DNA of 64,000 nucleotides, taken from NCBI RefSeq assembly GCF_030818895.1, contig NZ_JAUTBA010000001.1:4898001-4962000 (forward strand), read 5' to 3'. The translations under genes and the position numbers were made by a program. The stretch is from Sphingobacterium zeae (GTDB lineage: Bacteria > Bacteroidota > Bacteroidia > Sphingobacteriales > Sphingobacteriaceae). Positions 17,215 to 25,539 of the stretch are shown here, piece after piece (the stretch's first letter is position 1; every line of letters begins with the position of its first letter). The notes under the pieces were generated by a model. That model worked only from the letters and a program-made list of their open reading frames with translations, did no database searches and had not been told where the DNA came from.

Positions 17215-18357
17215 TTAAGCTTTAACTTTTAATATTTCTTGTACTTTTCTCGCATTGGAGATTGCTTTCTCCCGATCGTCATTGATAATACAGACATGTC
17301 CCATTTTACGGAAAGGCTTTGTATATTTCTTGCCATAGAGATGGATATATACACCTTCCATAGCAAGTACCTCCTCAACACCTTCATATTTAGCCAGCCC
17401 TTCATAGCCCGCTTCACCCAATAGATTAATCATGACCGTATTCGTCCTGCAGCGCGTATCCCCGAGTGGTAGATTAAATATAGCTCTTAGATGTTGTGCA
17501 AATTGCGACACATAATTACCCTCGATGGTCTGATGGCCACTATTGTGTGGACGCGGAGCCAATTCGTTAACTAAGATATCGCCATTTTTTGTTAGGAACA
17601 TCTCTACAGCCAATATTCCGACAATTTGTAGATCTTCTGCGATCTTTTTTGCAATCATCTCGGCTCGCTGTTGTATTTCCACACCATACAAAGAAGGAGC
17701 GATCAAGAATTCAACTAAATTTGCTTGTGGATTAAATTCCATTTCCACCATTGGAAAGGTAGAAACTTCTCCTTTATCATTCCGGGCAACAATAACAGCA
17801 ATTTCCTTTTCAAAATCTACCCATTCTTCAATTAAACTTGGCTCTTCAAAAGCATCTTGAATATCCTGCTGTGTGACAATCTTCTTTACCCCTTTTCCAT
17901 CATATCCGTCCCGACGTAATTTTTGGATATAAGGGAGGTTCAGCGGAGCGTTCATCATATTATCCTTATTGGATATCAATTGAAATGTAGATGTGGGAAT
18001 ATCATTTTGTTTAAAAAATTGCTTTTGTAAACCTTTATCCTGAATCAGACGAATGATACGCGACTGCGGATAAACGATCACTCCTTCACCTTCCAGCTTT
18101 TCCAGCGCATCTACGTTTACCTTCTCAATCTCGATCGTAATCATGTCCAAATCCTTACCGAAATTATAGACCGTTTCAAAATCGCCCAATGATCCACATT
18201 CAAATCTATTGCACAACTTGCGACAAGGAGCATTCTTATCGGGATCCAATACATGAACGTTTACATTGTAATTAATGGCTTCCTGGATTAACATTCTTCC
18301 CAGTTGTCCACCGCCAAGAATACCTAATTGCAGTTCGCCATAAAAATCTTTTGCCAT
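17215..18357 (-). CDS. purK: 5-(carboxyamino)imidazole ribonucleotide synthase PurK
   Basis: ATP-grasp enzyme that carboxylates AIR to N5-CAIR. It carries LQLGILGGGQLGRML near the N-terminus, YDGKGVKKI, the EEWVDFEKEIAVIVAR segment, and NELAPRPHNSGHQTIEG. An upstream in-frame ATG adds 21 residues that are basic and non-conserved and would run close to nuoB, so the start at 18357 is preferred, giving 380 residues. purE follows by 8 bp. nuoB lies 31 bp upstream in the same direction. Confidence 0.95.
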   Translation of the reverse strand: MAKDFYGELQLGILGGGQLGRMLIQEAINYNVNVHVLDPDKNAPCRKLCNRFECGSLGDFETVYNFGKDLDMITIEIEKVNVDALEKLEGEGVIVYPQSRIIRLIQDKGLQKQFFKQNDIPTSTFQLISNKDNMMNAPLNLPYIQKLRRDGYDGKGVKKIVTQQDIQDAFEEPSLIEEWVDFEKEIAVIVARNDKGEVSTFPMVEMEFNPQANLVEFLIAPSLYGVEIQQRAEMIAKKIAEDLQIVGILAVEMFLTKNGDILVNELAPRPHNSGHQTIEGNYVSQFAQHLRAIFNLPLGDTRCRTNTVMINLLGEAGYEGLAKYEGVEEVLAMEGVYIHLYGKKYTKPFRKMGHVCIINDDREKAISNARKVQEILKVKA

Positions 18358-18388
18358 AATTGATTTAAATCTTATAAATTTTATCTTT

Positions 18389-18892
18389 TTAAGCTTTCTC
18401 TTTGAACAGCTGTTCTCCAATTAAGCTTTCTTTATCTATTTTTTTTTGCAATTCAATAAAAGCTCCGATCAGCGCCTCGGGCCGAGGTGGGCACCCTTGA
18501 ACATATACATCTACAGGAATAATTTTATCCACTCCTTTGACGACATGATAACCATGTTGCCAATAGGGGCCACCACAATTTGAACATGATCCCATTGAAA
18601 TAACATATTTTGGATCAGGCATTTGCTCATATAATTTCTTAATGCGGTCTGCCATCTTATAGGTAACGGTTCCGGCGATAATAATCACATCGGATTGCCG
18701 AGGAGAAGGTCTCGGAAAGACGCCCATCCGATCCAAATCGTAGGTAGATGCCATTGCTCCCATCATTTCTATGGCACAACAGGCAATACCGAAACTCATC
18801 GGCCACATGGACGACAGCCTTGCCCAGTTGAGTAAATCATCTAATTTGGCAACAATAACACCATCATTTTGCAATTGACTATCTAGACTCAT
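18389..18892 (-). CDS. nuoB: NADH-quinone oxidoreductase subunit B
   Basis: Complex I subunit that carries the terminal 4Fe-4S cluster N2 next to the quinone site. The 167-residue protein has the four cluster ligands: Cys38 and Cys39 in GIACCAIEMM, Cys103 in MGSCSNCGG, and Cys134 in VQGCPPRPEA. nuoA is directly upstream (2 bp). The gene that follows is purK, not nuoC, so the complex I operon is interrupted after nuoB. Confidence 0.96.
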   Translation of the reverse strand: MSLDSQLQNDGVIVAKLDDLLNWARLSSMWPMSFGIACCAIEMMGAMASTYDLDRMGVFPRPSPRQSDVIIIAGTVTYKMADRIKKLYEQMPDPKYVISMGSCSNCGGPYWQHGYHVVKGVDKIIPVDVYVQGCPPRPEALIGAFIELQKKIDKESLIGEQLFKEKA

Positions 18893-18894
18893 GC

Positions 18895-19488
18895 TTATTC
18901 AGGTTTTTTAAATCGCGGTTTAAAAGCTGGTTTAGGAACAGAGACGACTTCGTTTGCCATTACGACTTCTCCAACTACTGTTTCATCTGCTACCACTATA
19001 TGATCGCGAAGCTGATATGTTTTATTATTTAAGTTCGCATAGGCGCTATCTGGAATATATACAGGAACTTTCGGTAACGATACTTTCGGCTTAACCCATT
19101 CCAAATCCCCCCTCTTCCACACAAACACCAATCCTAGAATTAAAACACCAATAAACATGGCCATTTCGATCATGGTAAACCATCCCCATCTTTCATCTGC
19201 TGCAATATATTCCGATTGTCCAAATATAGTAGCCCACGGAAAAATAAAGATAAGCTCCACATCAAAAAGTAAAAAAACGAGGGCAATCACATAAAAGCGC
19301 GGATTAAACTGAACCCAGGAAGAACCAATTGGTTCCTCTCCACATTCGTACGTACCGGATTTTATTGGATTATTCTTTTTCGGAGCGATTAGACGTGCGA
19401 GGAAAATGGTCGCACAAACTAACAGCGCCCCTATCAGAAGAATGATAAGGATTTTGCCGTATTCCGATAATTGCGCGGGGTCATCCAT
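18895..19488 (-). CDS. nuoA: NADH-quinone oxidoreductase subunit A
   Basis: Small membrane subunit of complex I. Three membrane helices are visible: about residues 10-31, 65-85 and 101-122. The conserved loop KSGTYECGEEPIGSSWVQFNPRFY with its Cys lies between the first two. The length of 197 residues exceeds the usual ~120 because of a hydrophilic C-terminal tail rich in Val, Lys and Pro. nuoB follows by 2 bp. A TAAATTTG element at 19497-19504 (minus) is very near the ATG and only a weak promoter candidate. Confidence 0.93.
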   Translation of the reverse strand: MDDPAQLSEYGKILIILLIGALLVCATIFLARLIAPKKNNPIKSGTYECGEEPIGSSWVQFNPRFYVIALVFLLFDVELIFIFPWATIFGQSEYIAADERWGWFTMIEMAMFIGVLILGLVFVWKRGDLEWVKPKVSLPKVPVYIPDSAYANLNNKTYQLRDHIVVADETVVGEVVMANEVVSVPKPAFKPRFKKPE

Positions 19489-19680
19489 AATGATTACAAA
19501 TTTAACAAATATTTCGCTTACTCGGGTGAGGAACTTGAAATTACGAATTATTTCTTTAAAAACAGTTCGTTTCCTACAAAATCAAGCAGAAGGATCCTTC
19601 CATATCCATCTAATACGACTCGCAATGTAATCATACATTCGAGTAAATGACAGCGTAATCATCCAAAAATTAAAGTATAA

Positions 19681-19714
19681 AAAAATAGGGCACCGTAGTG
19701 ATACGATGCCCTCT
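19681..19714 (-). terminator. intrinsic terminator after ffh
   Basis: Arms agggca and tgccct (about 19687-19692 and 19707-19712) with further pairing inside. On the minus strand the stem is followed by a T-run, so it ends ffh transcription. Confidence 0.7.
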
Positions 19715-19738
19715 TATGATGTAACTATTCTCTAAAAA

Positions 19739-21079
19739 TTACATTTTTCCCGGCATTTTGGGCATATTACGCATCAATTTAGCTGCCATCGCTGGATTAG
19801 ACATCTGTTTCATGACTTTACGCATATCACCAAATTGTTTCAATAATTTATTCACCTCATTAATATCAGTACCTGATCCTTTCGCAATACGAGAACGACG
19901 TTTTTGATCAATGACATCTGGATTTTCACGTTCGAAGGGAGTCATAGAATCGATAATTGCTTCAATGGGTTTGAATGCATTATCATCTACTTCAATATCC
20001 TTCATTGCTTTACCGACACCAGGAATCATTCCCATAAGGTCTTTCATATTACCCATTTTCTTAATCTGTTGAATTTGGGATTTAAAATCGTTAAAATCGA
20101 ATTTATTCTTACGGATTTTCTTTTGAAGTTCTGCCGCTTGCTTCTCGTCAAATTGCTGTTGCGCCCGCTCTACTAAAGACACGACATCACCCATCCCCAA
20201 AATACGGGAAGCCATACGATCAGGGTGGAATACATCCAGTGCATCCATCTTTTCGCCCGTACCAATAAACTTAATAGGCTTGTTAACAACAGATTTGATA
20301 GATAATGCCGCACCACCACGGGTATCTCCATCTAACTTAGTCAGGACTACACCTGTAAAGTCTAAACGGTCATTAAATGTTTTTGCGGTATTAACTGCAT
20401 CCTGACCAGTCATTGAATCCACAACAAATAGAATCTCATCAGGCTTTGTAGCTTCTTTAACTGCAGTAATCTCTACCATTAAAGGCTCATCTATTGCCAA
20501 ACGACCCGCTGTATCAATAATTACAACATTGTTCCCATTGCGTTTAGCTTCCTCAACACCAGCCTTTGCAATTGCAATAGGATCGTTAGATTCACGATTC
20601 ACATAAACTGGTACGCCCACTTGCTCTGCAAGTACTTCCAATTGATCGATAGCAGCGGGACGGTAAACATCACCGGCAACCAACAATGGCTTTTTATTCT
20701 TTTTATCTTTAAGATACAACGCCAACTTACCTGAAAACGTTGTTTTACCAGCACCATTCAATCCCGCAATTAAAATAACTGTCGGATTTTTCCCAGTCTC
20801 AAGCTCCGTAACGGACCCGCCCATTAAAGCAGTCAACTCATCGTTCATGATCTTTGTCAACAATTGTCCCGGTGATATACTTGTCAGTACATTTTCACCT
20901 AAAGCTTTTTGTTTAACATCGTCGGTAAAAGTTTTGGCAGTTTTATAATTCACATCGGCGTCCAATAACGCTTTACGAATTTCTTTCATCGTTTCTGCAA
21001 CGTTGATCTCGGTAATACTACCTTGTCCTTTTAATACTTTAAAGGCCCTATCTAACTTATCTTGAAGATTTGAAAACAT
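19739..21079 (-). CDS. ffh: signal recognition particle protein Ffh
   Basis: SRP54 GTPase that targets nascent membrane proteins to FtsY and SecYEG. The 446-residue protein has the N-terminal helical bundle, the P-loop GLNGAGKTT (106-114), the DVYRPAAIDQL and IDTAGRL motifs, TKLDGDTRGGAALS, and a Met-rich C-terminal M-domain (MKQMSNPAMAAKLMRNMPKM). All domains are in order. It is transcribed alone, between a -7 element upstream and a terminator downstream. Confidence 0.97.
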   Translation of the reverse strand: MFSNLQDKLDRAFKVLKGQGSITEINVAETMKEIRKALLDADVNYKTAKTFTDDVKQKALGENVLTSISPGQLLTKIMNDELTALMGGSVTELETGKNPTVILIAGLNGAGKTTFSGKLALYLKDKKNKKPLLVAGDVYRPAAIDQLEVLAEQVGVPVYVNRESNDPIAIAKAGVEEAKRNGNNVVIIDTAGRLAIDEPLMVEITAVKEATKPDEILFVVDSMTGQDAVNTAKTFNDRLDFTGVVLTKLDGDTRGGAALSIKSVVNKPIKFIGTGEKMDALDVFHPDRMASRILGMGDVVSLVERAQQQFDEKQAAELQKKIRKNKFDFNDFKSQIQQIKKMGNMKDLMGMIPGVGKAMKDIEVDDNAFKPIEAIIDSMTPFERENPDVIDQKRRSRIAKGSGTDINEVNKLLKQFGDMRKVMKQMSNPAMAAKLMRNMPKMPGKM

Positions 21080-21109
21080 AAAATCTGAATCTTATTCTAT
21101 ATAAACAGC

Positions 21110-21117
21110 AAAGTTAA
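21110..21117 (-). promoter_or_regulatory. -7 promoter element upstream of ffh
   Basis: Reads TAACTTTG on the minus strand, 30 bp before the ffh ATG. No matching upstream TTG was found at the usual distance. Confidence 0.45.
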
Positions 21118-21153
21118 AAAAATTGTCTATAGTAACCTCATTAACACCCCATA

Positions 21154-21188
21154 AAAAAATGCGACTATAAAAAATAATCGCATTTTTT
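21154..21188 (-). terminator. intrinsic terminator after the YugP-like peptidase gene
   Basis: Arms aaaaaatgcga (21154-21164) and tcgcatttttt (21178-21188) form an 11-bp stem. It lies 26 bp past the peptidase stop codon, and on the minus strand it ends in a T-run. Confidence 0.75.
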
Positions 21189-21214
21189 GCAAGTTAAAGT
21201 TACAATACCTGTAT

Positions 21215-21910
21215 TTAGTCACTTCTACGACCACCAAATAAAATAGAGGCGTAATATAAAAGAGTCACCAGTGCACTTAATGCCGCTACGACATAGGTCA
21301 TGGCTGCCCATTTCAAGGCATCTTTTGCCCCCTCGTGCTCTTCGCCATTGTAGGTTACCCCCGCATGGTTTAACCATTCCAATGCACGGTTTGATGCATC
21401 AAACTCTACAGGTAACGTGATAAAAGAAAATATAGTCGTAATTGCCAATGCGCCTACACCAACAGCTAAAAGCCACGGATTACCACCTTTGGAAAAAGCA
21501 AACAACATAACGCCGAGCATCAATACCCAAGATGTTAGCTTGGAAGCGGCATTTACCATGGGCACCATAGCCGAACGAAATCCCAACCATTTATAAGCTT
21601 TAGCATGCTGTACAGCATGACCGCATTCGTGCGCCGCTACTGCTGCAGCCGCAACACTACGACCACTGTAAACTTCGGGACTTAAATTCACGGTCTTATC
21701 TGACGGATTATAGTGATCTCCCAAACGATCTGGGATAGATAACACCTTTACATCATATATACCGTTATCATTTAACATTTTTTGCGCAATCTCAGCTCCC
21801 GACATCCCATTATTCAATGGCATCTCGGCGTATTTCTTAAATTTGTTTTTGAATCTTGTTTGGACAATCAGGCTCACCACCATTATTCCAATGAATAAAA
21901 TCAAGTACAT
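21215..21910 (-). CDS. YugP-family membrane zinc metallopeptidase
   Basis: Neutral zinc metallopeptidase family 2 member (YugP-like) of 231 residues. An N-terminal membrane helix (1-17) is followed by VLSIPDRLGDHYNPSDKTVNLS and the zinc motif HECGH (94-98) in VAAHECGHAVQH. Three further hydrophobic segments lie at about 120-145, 148-165 and 205-222. FDASNRAL in the middle is also family-typical. Physiological substrate is unknown. It appears to be a single-gene unit. Confidence 0.88.
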   Translation of the reverse strand: MYLILFIGIMVVSLIVQTRFKNKFKKYAEMPLNNGMSGAEIAQKMLNDNGIYDVKVLSIPDRLGDHYNPSDKTVNLSPEVYSGRSVAAAAVAAHECGHAVQHAKAYKWLGFRSAMVPMVNAASKLTSWVLMLGVMLFAFSKGGNPWLLAVGVGALAITTIFSFITLPVEFDASNRALEWLNHAGVTYNGEEHEGAKDALKWAAMTYVVAALSALVTLLYYASILFGGRRSD

Positions 21911-22213
21911 AGCTATTTATCGTTTTTATAGTTATTATATGACTATCAAACCTTATTCCAGTTCTTGAAAAAAGGCATTTACATAAACTTCGAAGATAAA
22001 AAAACGCTTTGACCTGACAAAAAGAACATATTCTTCTGATCTCCACATGACATATTTACCTTATTACTTTAAATAAATACCATCATATTGGGTTTCAAAC
22101 GACCTATCCGCGTCTCAACACTACACAAGAAGCCTTTCTTACAGTATGCCTTTCGGAATAGACCAAATCAATTGGAGGGTAGATATCCAACGCGCGCTTT
22201 TTTTAAAAAAAAC

Positions 22214-22303
22214 TACCTTTGCGGGCTGGAATTATAAGCGTATAATTGGGAAGTAGATAGAAAAGATGGATCATAAATAAGGGCGTTAACCACCCTTATT
22301 TAT
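22214..22303 (+). ncRNA. possible small RNA antisense to the sigma-factor terminator region
   Basis: TACCTTTG at 22214-22221 exactly matches the -7 consensus on the plus strand, although no coding gene follows. Downstream come a hairpin (aattata/tataatt, 22230-22247) and the terminator-type hairpin at 22275-22301. A transcript of about 75 nt is possible. There is no clear -33 TTG and the T-run is poor, so this is tentative. Confidence 0.25.
22275..22301. terminator. hairpin at the 3' end of the sigma-factor gene
   Basis: Arms aaataaggg (22275-22283) and cccttattt (22293-22301) with a 9-nt loop, directly after the stop codon of the minus-strand sigma gene. The flanking T-run is weak in both directions. 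Confidence 0.55.
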
Positions 22304-22899
22304 TACAAATACCCCATCTGTAAGGTAAGATCAGTACCTTCGATCATCTTACGTAAATTACTCAATGCATAACGCATTCTTCCCAAAGCTGTATTGATAC
22401 TTACTTCGGTGATTTCTGCGATATCTTTAAAGCTCATATCACAGAAGTGCCGCATAATGAGTACTTCTTTTTGATCATCGGGAAGTTTTTGAATCATTTT
22501 CTTCAGATCCACATCAACTTGTTTTTTTAGCATTTTTGACTCAGCACTTTCATCGCTAAATTCGAGGACTTCAAAAATATCAAACCCATCAGCGTTTACA
22601 ATATTTGGGGCCCGTTTTGCCTTTCTAAAAAAGTCGACAATCATATTGTGTGCTATACGAATAGCCCAAGGTAAAAATTTACCTTCTTCATTATATTTAC
22701 CGGATTTTAATGTGTTGATGATTTTAATGAAAGTCTCCTGGAAAATATCTTCAGCAAGATATTCATCCTTTACTTTCATATATATAGAGGTATAAATTTT
22801 CGATTTATATCGATTCAACAATGCTTCTAGGCCGGACTCTTGGCCACCGACATACATTTGGATCAACTCTTGATCGCTTTTACTTTTTAAAAGTCTCAT
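22303..22899 (-). CDS. sigma-70 family (ECF-like) RNA polymerase sigma factor
   Basis: 198-residue alternative sigma factor. Region 2 is seen in YLAEDIFQETFIKIINTL and FLPWAIRIAHNMIVDFFRK; region 4 in LPDDQKEVLIMRHFCDMSFKDIAEI and INTALGRMRYALSNLRK. An acidic linker joins them. No anti-sigma gene is adjacent. The gene stands alone, flanked by about 400-bp and 500-bp non-coding regions. I recall a conserved lone sigma of this size in Sphingobacteria, but cannot name its regulon. Confidence 0.92.
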   Translation of the reverse strand: MRLLKSKSDQELIQMYVGGQESGLEALLNRYKSKIYTSIYMKVKDEYLAEDIFQETFIKIINTLKSGKYNEEGKFLPWAIRIAHNMIVDFFRKAKRAPNIVNADGFDIFEVLEFSDESAESKMLKKQVDVDLKKMIQKLPDDQKEVLIMRHFCDMSFKDIAEITEVSINTALGRMRYALSNLRKMIEGTDLTLQMGYL

Positions 22900-23363
22900 A
22901 CGTCACTTACTTTTTTAGCAGTTCGCAAATAAATTATCAGTTCTGTGTTAAAATGTAAATGTTTGTCGTATAACCTATCCTTTCTTATTGTAAAACAATT
23001 AATTAATCACGAATCAAATTACAGCAAAATAAATGAGTAATCAAATTATTACATTTTATTTTAAGACTTTTTAACATTTAAAATGAGTTTCCTCGCCACA
23101 TGTCCAAAACGAACGCTCTTGCTGCAATTTTCTATCCTAAAACAAATTAAAACTAACAGGAGTACACGAGAAATACAACAAGGTAACAGGGAATTGTATC
23201 ATCTGGACTTTAAAGGAGGCTAATAGGGACCTCAATCGGATTAATCCCTATAAGATCCGTTTAGCGTACGATTCAGATGAGTCTATAATTCCTATGATAA
23301 GTTAAGTTGATAGGTACTTATACCGTAAATATAATATTGAAAATAGCTTTAAGGAAAAGGAAT
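22900..23363. other. non-coding region between sigma factor and glyA
   Basis: About 460 bp without a recognisable gene. The longest plus-strand frame with an ATG covers 46 codons (23083-23223) and resembles nothing I know. No strong hairpin is seen before the glyA terminator. It contains the upstream region of the minus-strand sigma gene, where TTTATTTG at about 22932 (minus) is one base from TAnnTTTG. Confidence 0.35.
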
Positions 23364-23402
23364 AAAAAAGCGGAAGCACCGCATCGGTACTTCCGCTTTT
23401 TT
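23364..23402 (-). terminator. intrinsic terminator after glyA
   Basis: Perfect 13-bp arms (23364-23376 and 23390-23402) built on gcggaag/cttccgc with A- and T-runs outside. It lies 19 bp beyond the glyA stop and could act in both directions. Confidence 0.85.
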
Positions 23403-23420
23403 CATTCGTAGAGGAATATC

Positions 23421-24692
23421 TTATTTATACAATGGGAACTCAGCCATCATTGCTTTTACTTTACCATGGATCAAATCCAGTTGGGCGTCGTTAGACGCAT
23501 TTTTTAATGCCTCATCGATCAATTCACCGATTTGAATAATTTCATTCTCTTTAATACCACGTGTAGTGATTGCAGCTGTACCAAAACGCACGCCCGAAGT
23601 CACAAAAGGAGAACGTGTATCGAAAGGAACCATATTTTTATTTGTTGTGATACCTGCTTTGCCCAATACAGCTTCTGCTTCTTTACCAGAAATATCTTTG
23701 TTACGTAGATCCACCAACATCAAGTGATTGTCTGTACCGCCGGAGATGATCTTGTAATCTCTTTCTACAAAGAATTGTGCCAATGCCGCTGCATTTTTCT
23801 TCACCTGAACGATATATTCCATATAATCATCAGATAAAGCCTCACCGTATGCGATCGCTTTCGCAGCAATGGTATGCTCCAAAGGACCACCTTGTGTACC
23901 TGGGAATACAGCCAAATCCAATAATTGAGTAATTGTACGGATTTCACCTTTAGGTGTTTTGATACCCCAAGGATTCTCAAAATCTTTACCGACCATAATC
24001 ATACCGCCCCGTGGACCACGAAGCGTTTTGTGTGTCGTTGTCGTAACGATATGACAATGTGGAAGTGGATCATTCAATAAACCACGCGCGATTAAACCAG
24101 CAGGGTGAGAAATATCAGCCATCACGATAGCTCCAATTTCGTCAGCAACTTTACGGATACGTGCATAGTCCCAATCACGAGAATACGCAGATGCACCACA
24201 GATGATCATTTTAGGTTTTTCGCGAAGTGCTGTTTCTTCCAATTGCTCATAGTCGATTAAACCAGTATCTTCTTTTACACCATAAAATAATGGTTGATAG
24301 ATCTTACCAGATAGGTTAGCTGGAGAACCATGTGTCAAGTGACCACCATGAGATAAATCAAGGCCTAAGATTTTGTCGCCAGGTTTGATGGTTGCCAAAA
24401 AAACAGCGGCATTTGCCTGTGCACCAGAGTGAGGTTGAACATTTACCCATTCTGCACCAAATAATTGCTTTGCGCGATCAATAGCGATAGTTTCAATCTC
24501 ATCCACAACTTCACAACCTCCGTAGTAACGTTTTCCTGGGAGGCCTTCTGCATATTTATTTGTCAACACTGAACCAGCAGCTTCCATCACTTGTTTTGAA
24601 ACAAAGTTTTCTGAAGCAATTAATTCAATACCTTCTTCTTGGCGTTTAAGCTCATCAGCTATTAAATTAAAAATGGCTTGATCTCTTTCCAT
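23421..24692 (-). CDS. glyA: serine hydroxymethyltransferase
   Basis: PLP enzyme that interconverts serine and glycine and charges tetrahydrofolate with one-carbon units. The 423-residue protein has IELIASENFVS, GLPGKRYYGGCEVVDE, the substrate and cofactor segment VNVQPHSGAQANAAV, and the PLP lysine Lys222 in TTTTHKTLRGPRGG. Length fits bacterial GlyA. It is monocistronic, with a Bacteroidota promoter upstream and a strong terminator downstream. Confidence 0.97.
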   Translation of the reverse strand: MERDQAIFNLIADELKRQEEGIELIASENFVSKQVMEAAGSVLTNKYAEGLPGKRYYGGCEVVDEIETIAIDRAKQLFGAEWVNVQPHSGAQANAAVFLATIKPGDKILGLDLSHGGHLTHGSPANLSGKIYQPLFYGVKEDTGLIDYEQLEETALREKPKMIICGASAYSRDWDYARIRKVADEIGAIVMADISHPAGLIARGLLNDPLPHCHIVTTTTHKTLRGPRGGMIMVGKDFENPWGIKTPKGEIRTITQLLDLAVFPGTQGGPLEHTIAAKAIAYGEALSDDYMEYIVQVKKNAAALAQFFVERDYKIISGGTDNHLMLVDLRNKDISGKEAEAVLGKAGITTNKNMVPFDTRSPFVTSGVRFGTAAITTRGIKENEIIQIGELIDEALKNASNDAQLDLIHGKVKAMMAEFPLYK

Positions 24693-24739
24693 TGTTTTTA
24701 AATGTTGTAAAGTAAATTTTGTAGTTTATTTTAATGCCT

Positions 24740-24773
24740 CAAAGATAGCATATTCCATAAAGAATATCGACAA
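24740..24773 (-). promoter_or_regulatory. Bacteroidota-type promoter of glyA
   Basis: On the minus strand TTG (24771-24773) precedes TATCTTTG (24740-24747) by 23 bp. Transcription would start about 40 bp upstream of the glyA ATG. Confidence 0.55.
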
Positions 24774-24942
24774 AAAGTCCTATTTTATTAAATGTTCTTA
24801 GCGAAATCACGTTATTTATGCAAATTATCTAATTAAGCAAGGAGCAGTCCGCGCTAACAATGGACTGAATAAGCATACCGGAAACTGAATGTTTAGAAAA
24901 TGTCAAAAAATCCCAGCCAAGCAATTTGCCGTTAAAAAAATG

Positions 24943-24950
24943 TATTTTTG
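24943..24950 (+). promoter_or_regulatory. -7 promoter element upstream of the IscA/SufA-type gene
   Basis: TATTTTTG, an exact TAnnTTTG match, 27 bp before the ATG. The nearest TTTG is only 14 bp upstream, so the -33 half is not supported. Confidence 0.45.
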
Positions 24951-24977
24951 TATTGGATCGGCTAAAAAATTATTATA

Positions 24978-25328
24978 ATGAGTACAGAACATACAGCAGT
25001 TGCGCCTGTTTCGTTGACAGAAGGGGCGATCAAGGAACTGAATAAATTAAAGGATCAACAGGAAATCTCTGATGATTTTGGTTTACGCATTGGTGTCGAA
25101 GGTGGAGGTTGTTCGGGAATGAGTTATATCTTAGGCTTTGATCAAAAAAAGGATGGTGATAACGAATACGAAATCCAAGGAATTCGCATCTTTATGAACA
25201 AAGCTCATGGCTTATATCTTGCAGGCATGGAAATCGACTTTAAGTCAGGGCTCGATGCGCGGGGCTTCACATTCAATAACCCGAATGCCACTAGCACTTG
25301 CGGATGCGGAAGCAGCTTCTCAGCATAA
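24978..25328 (+). CDS. A-type iron-sulfur assembly protein (IscA/SufA/ErpA family)
   Basis: Iron-sulfur carrier of 116 residues. The three family cysteines are present: Cys45 in EGGGCSGMSY, and Cys108 and Cys110 in TSTCGCGSSFS near the C-terminus. The core LRIGVEGGGCSGM and LDARGFTFNNPNA are typical. It is not next to suf or isc genes here, so which A-type subfamily it belongs to is unclear. It has its own -7 element and a hairpin after it. Confidence 0.93.
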   Translation: MSTEHTAVAPVSLTEGAIKELNKLKDQQEISDDFGLRIGVEGGGCSGMSYILGFDQKKDGDNEYEIQGIRIFMNKAHGLYLAGMEIDFKSGLDARGFTFNNPNATSTCGCGSSFSA

Positions 25329-25351
25329 CAGCATTTATTTACGAATAAAAT

Positions 25352-25384
25352 AACAAAGGGACTGCCGTGGGTAGTCCCTTTGTT
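25352..25384 (+). terminator. hairpin terminator after the A-type iron-sulfur gene
   Basis: Perfect 12-bp arms aacaaagggact (25352-25363 region) and agtccctttgtt (25373-25384). Only a short T-run follows, so efficiency is uncertain. Confidence 0.6.
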
Positions 25385-25539
25385 GTAGCAGCTACCGCCA
25401 TCCTGTTCACCATTGAACCAAAGTTAGATCCTATAAAGTTCCCTACAACTTAATGATATTGCCACTACAAAGCCCTCTTTCATTTTCCATCATAAATCAC
25501 TAAATTAGCGACCTTTAGAAAGAAGCATACAACAGTCTG

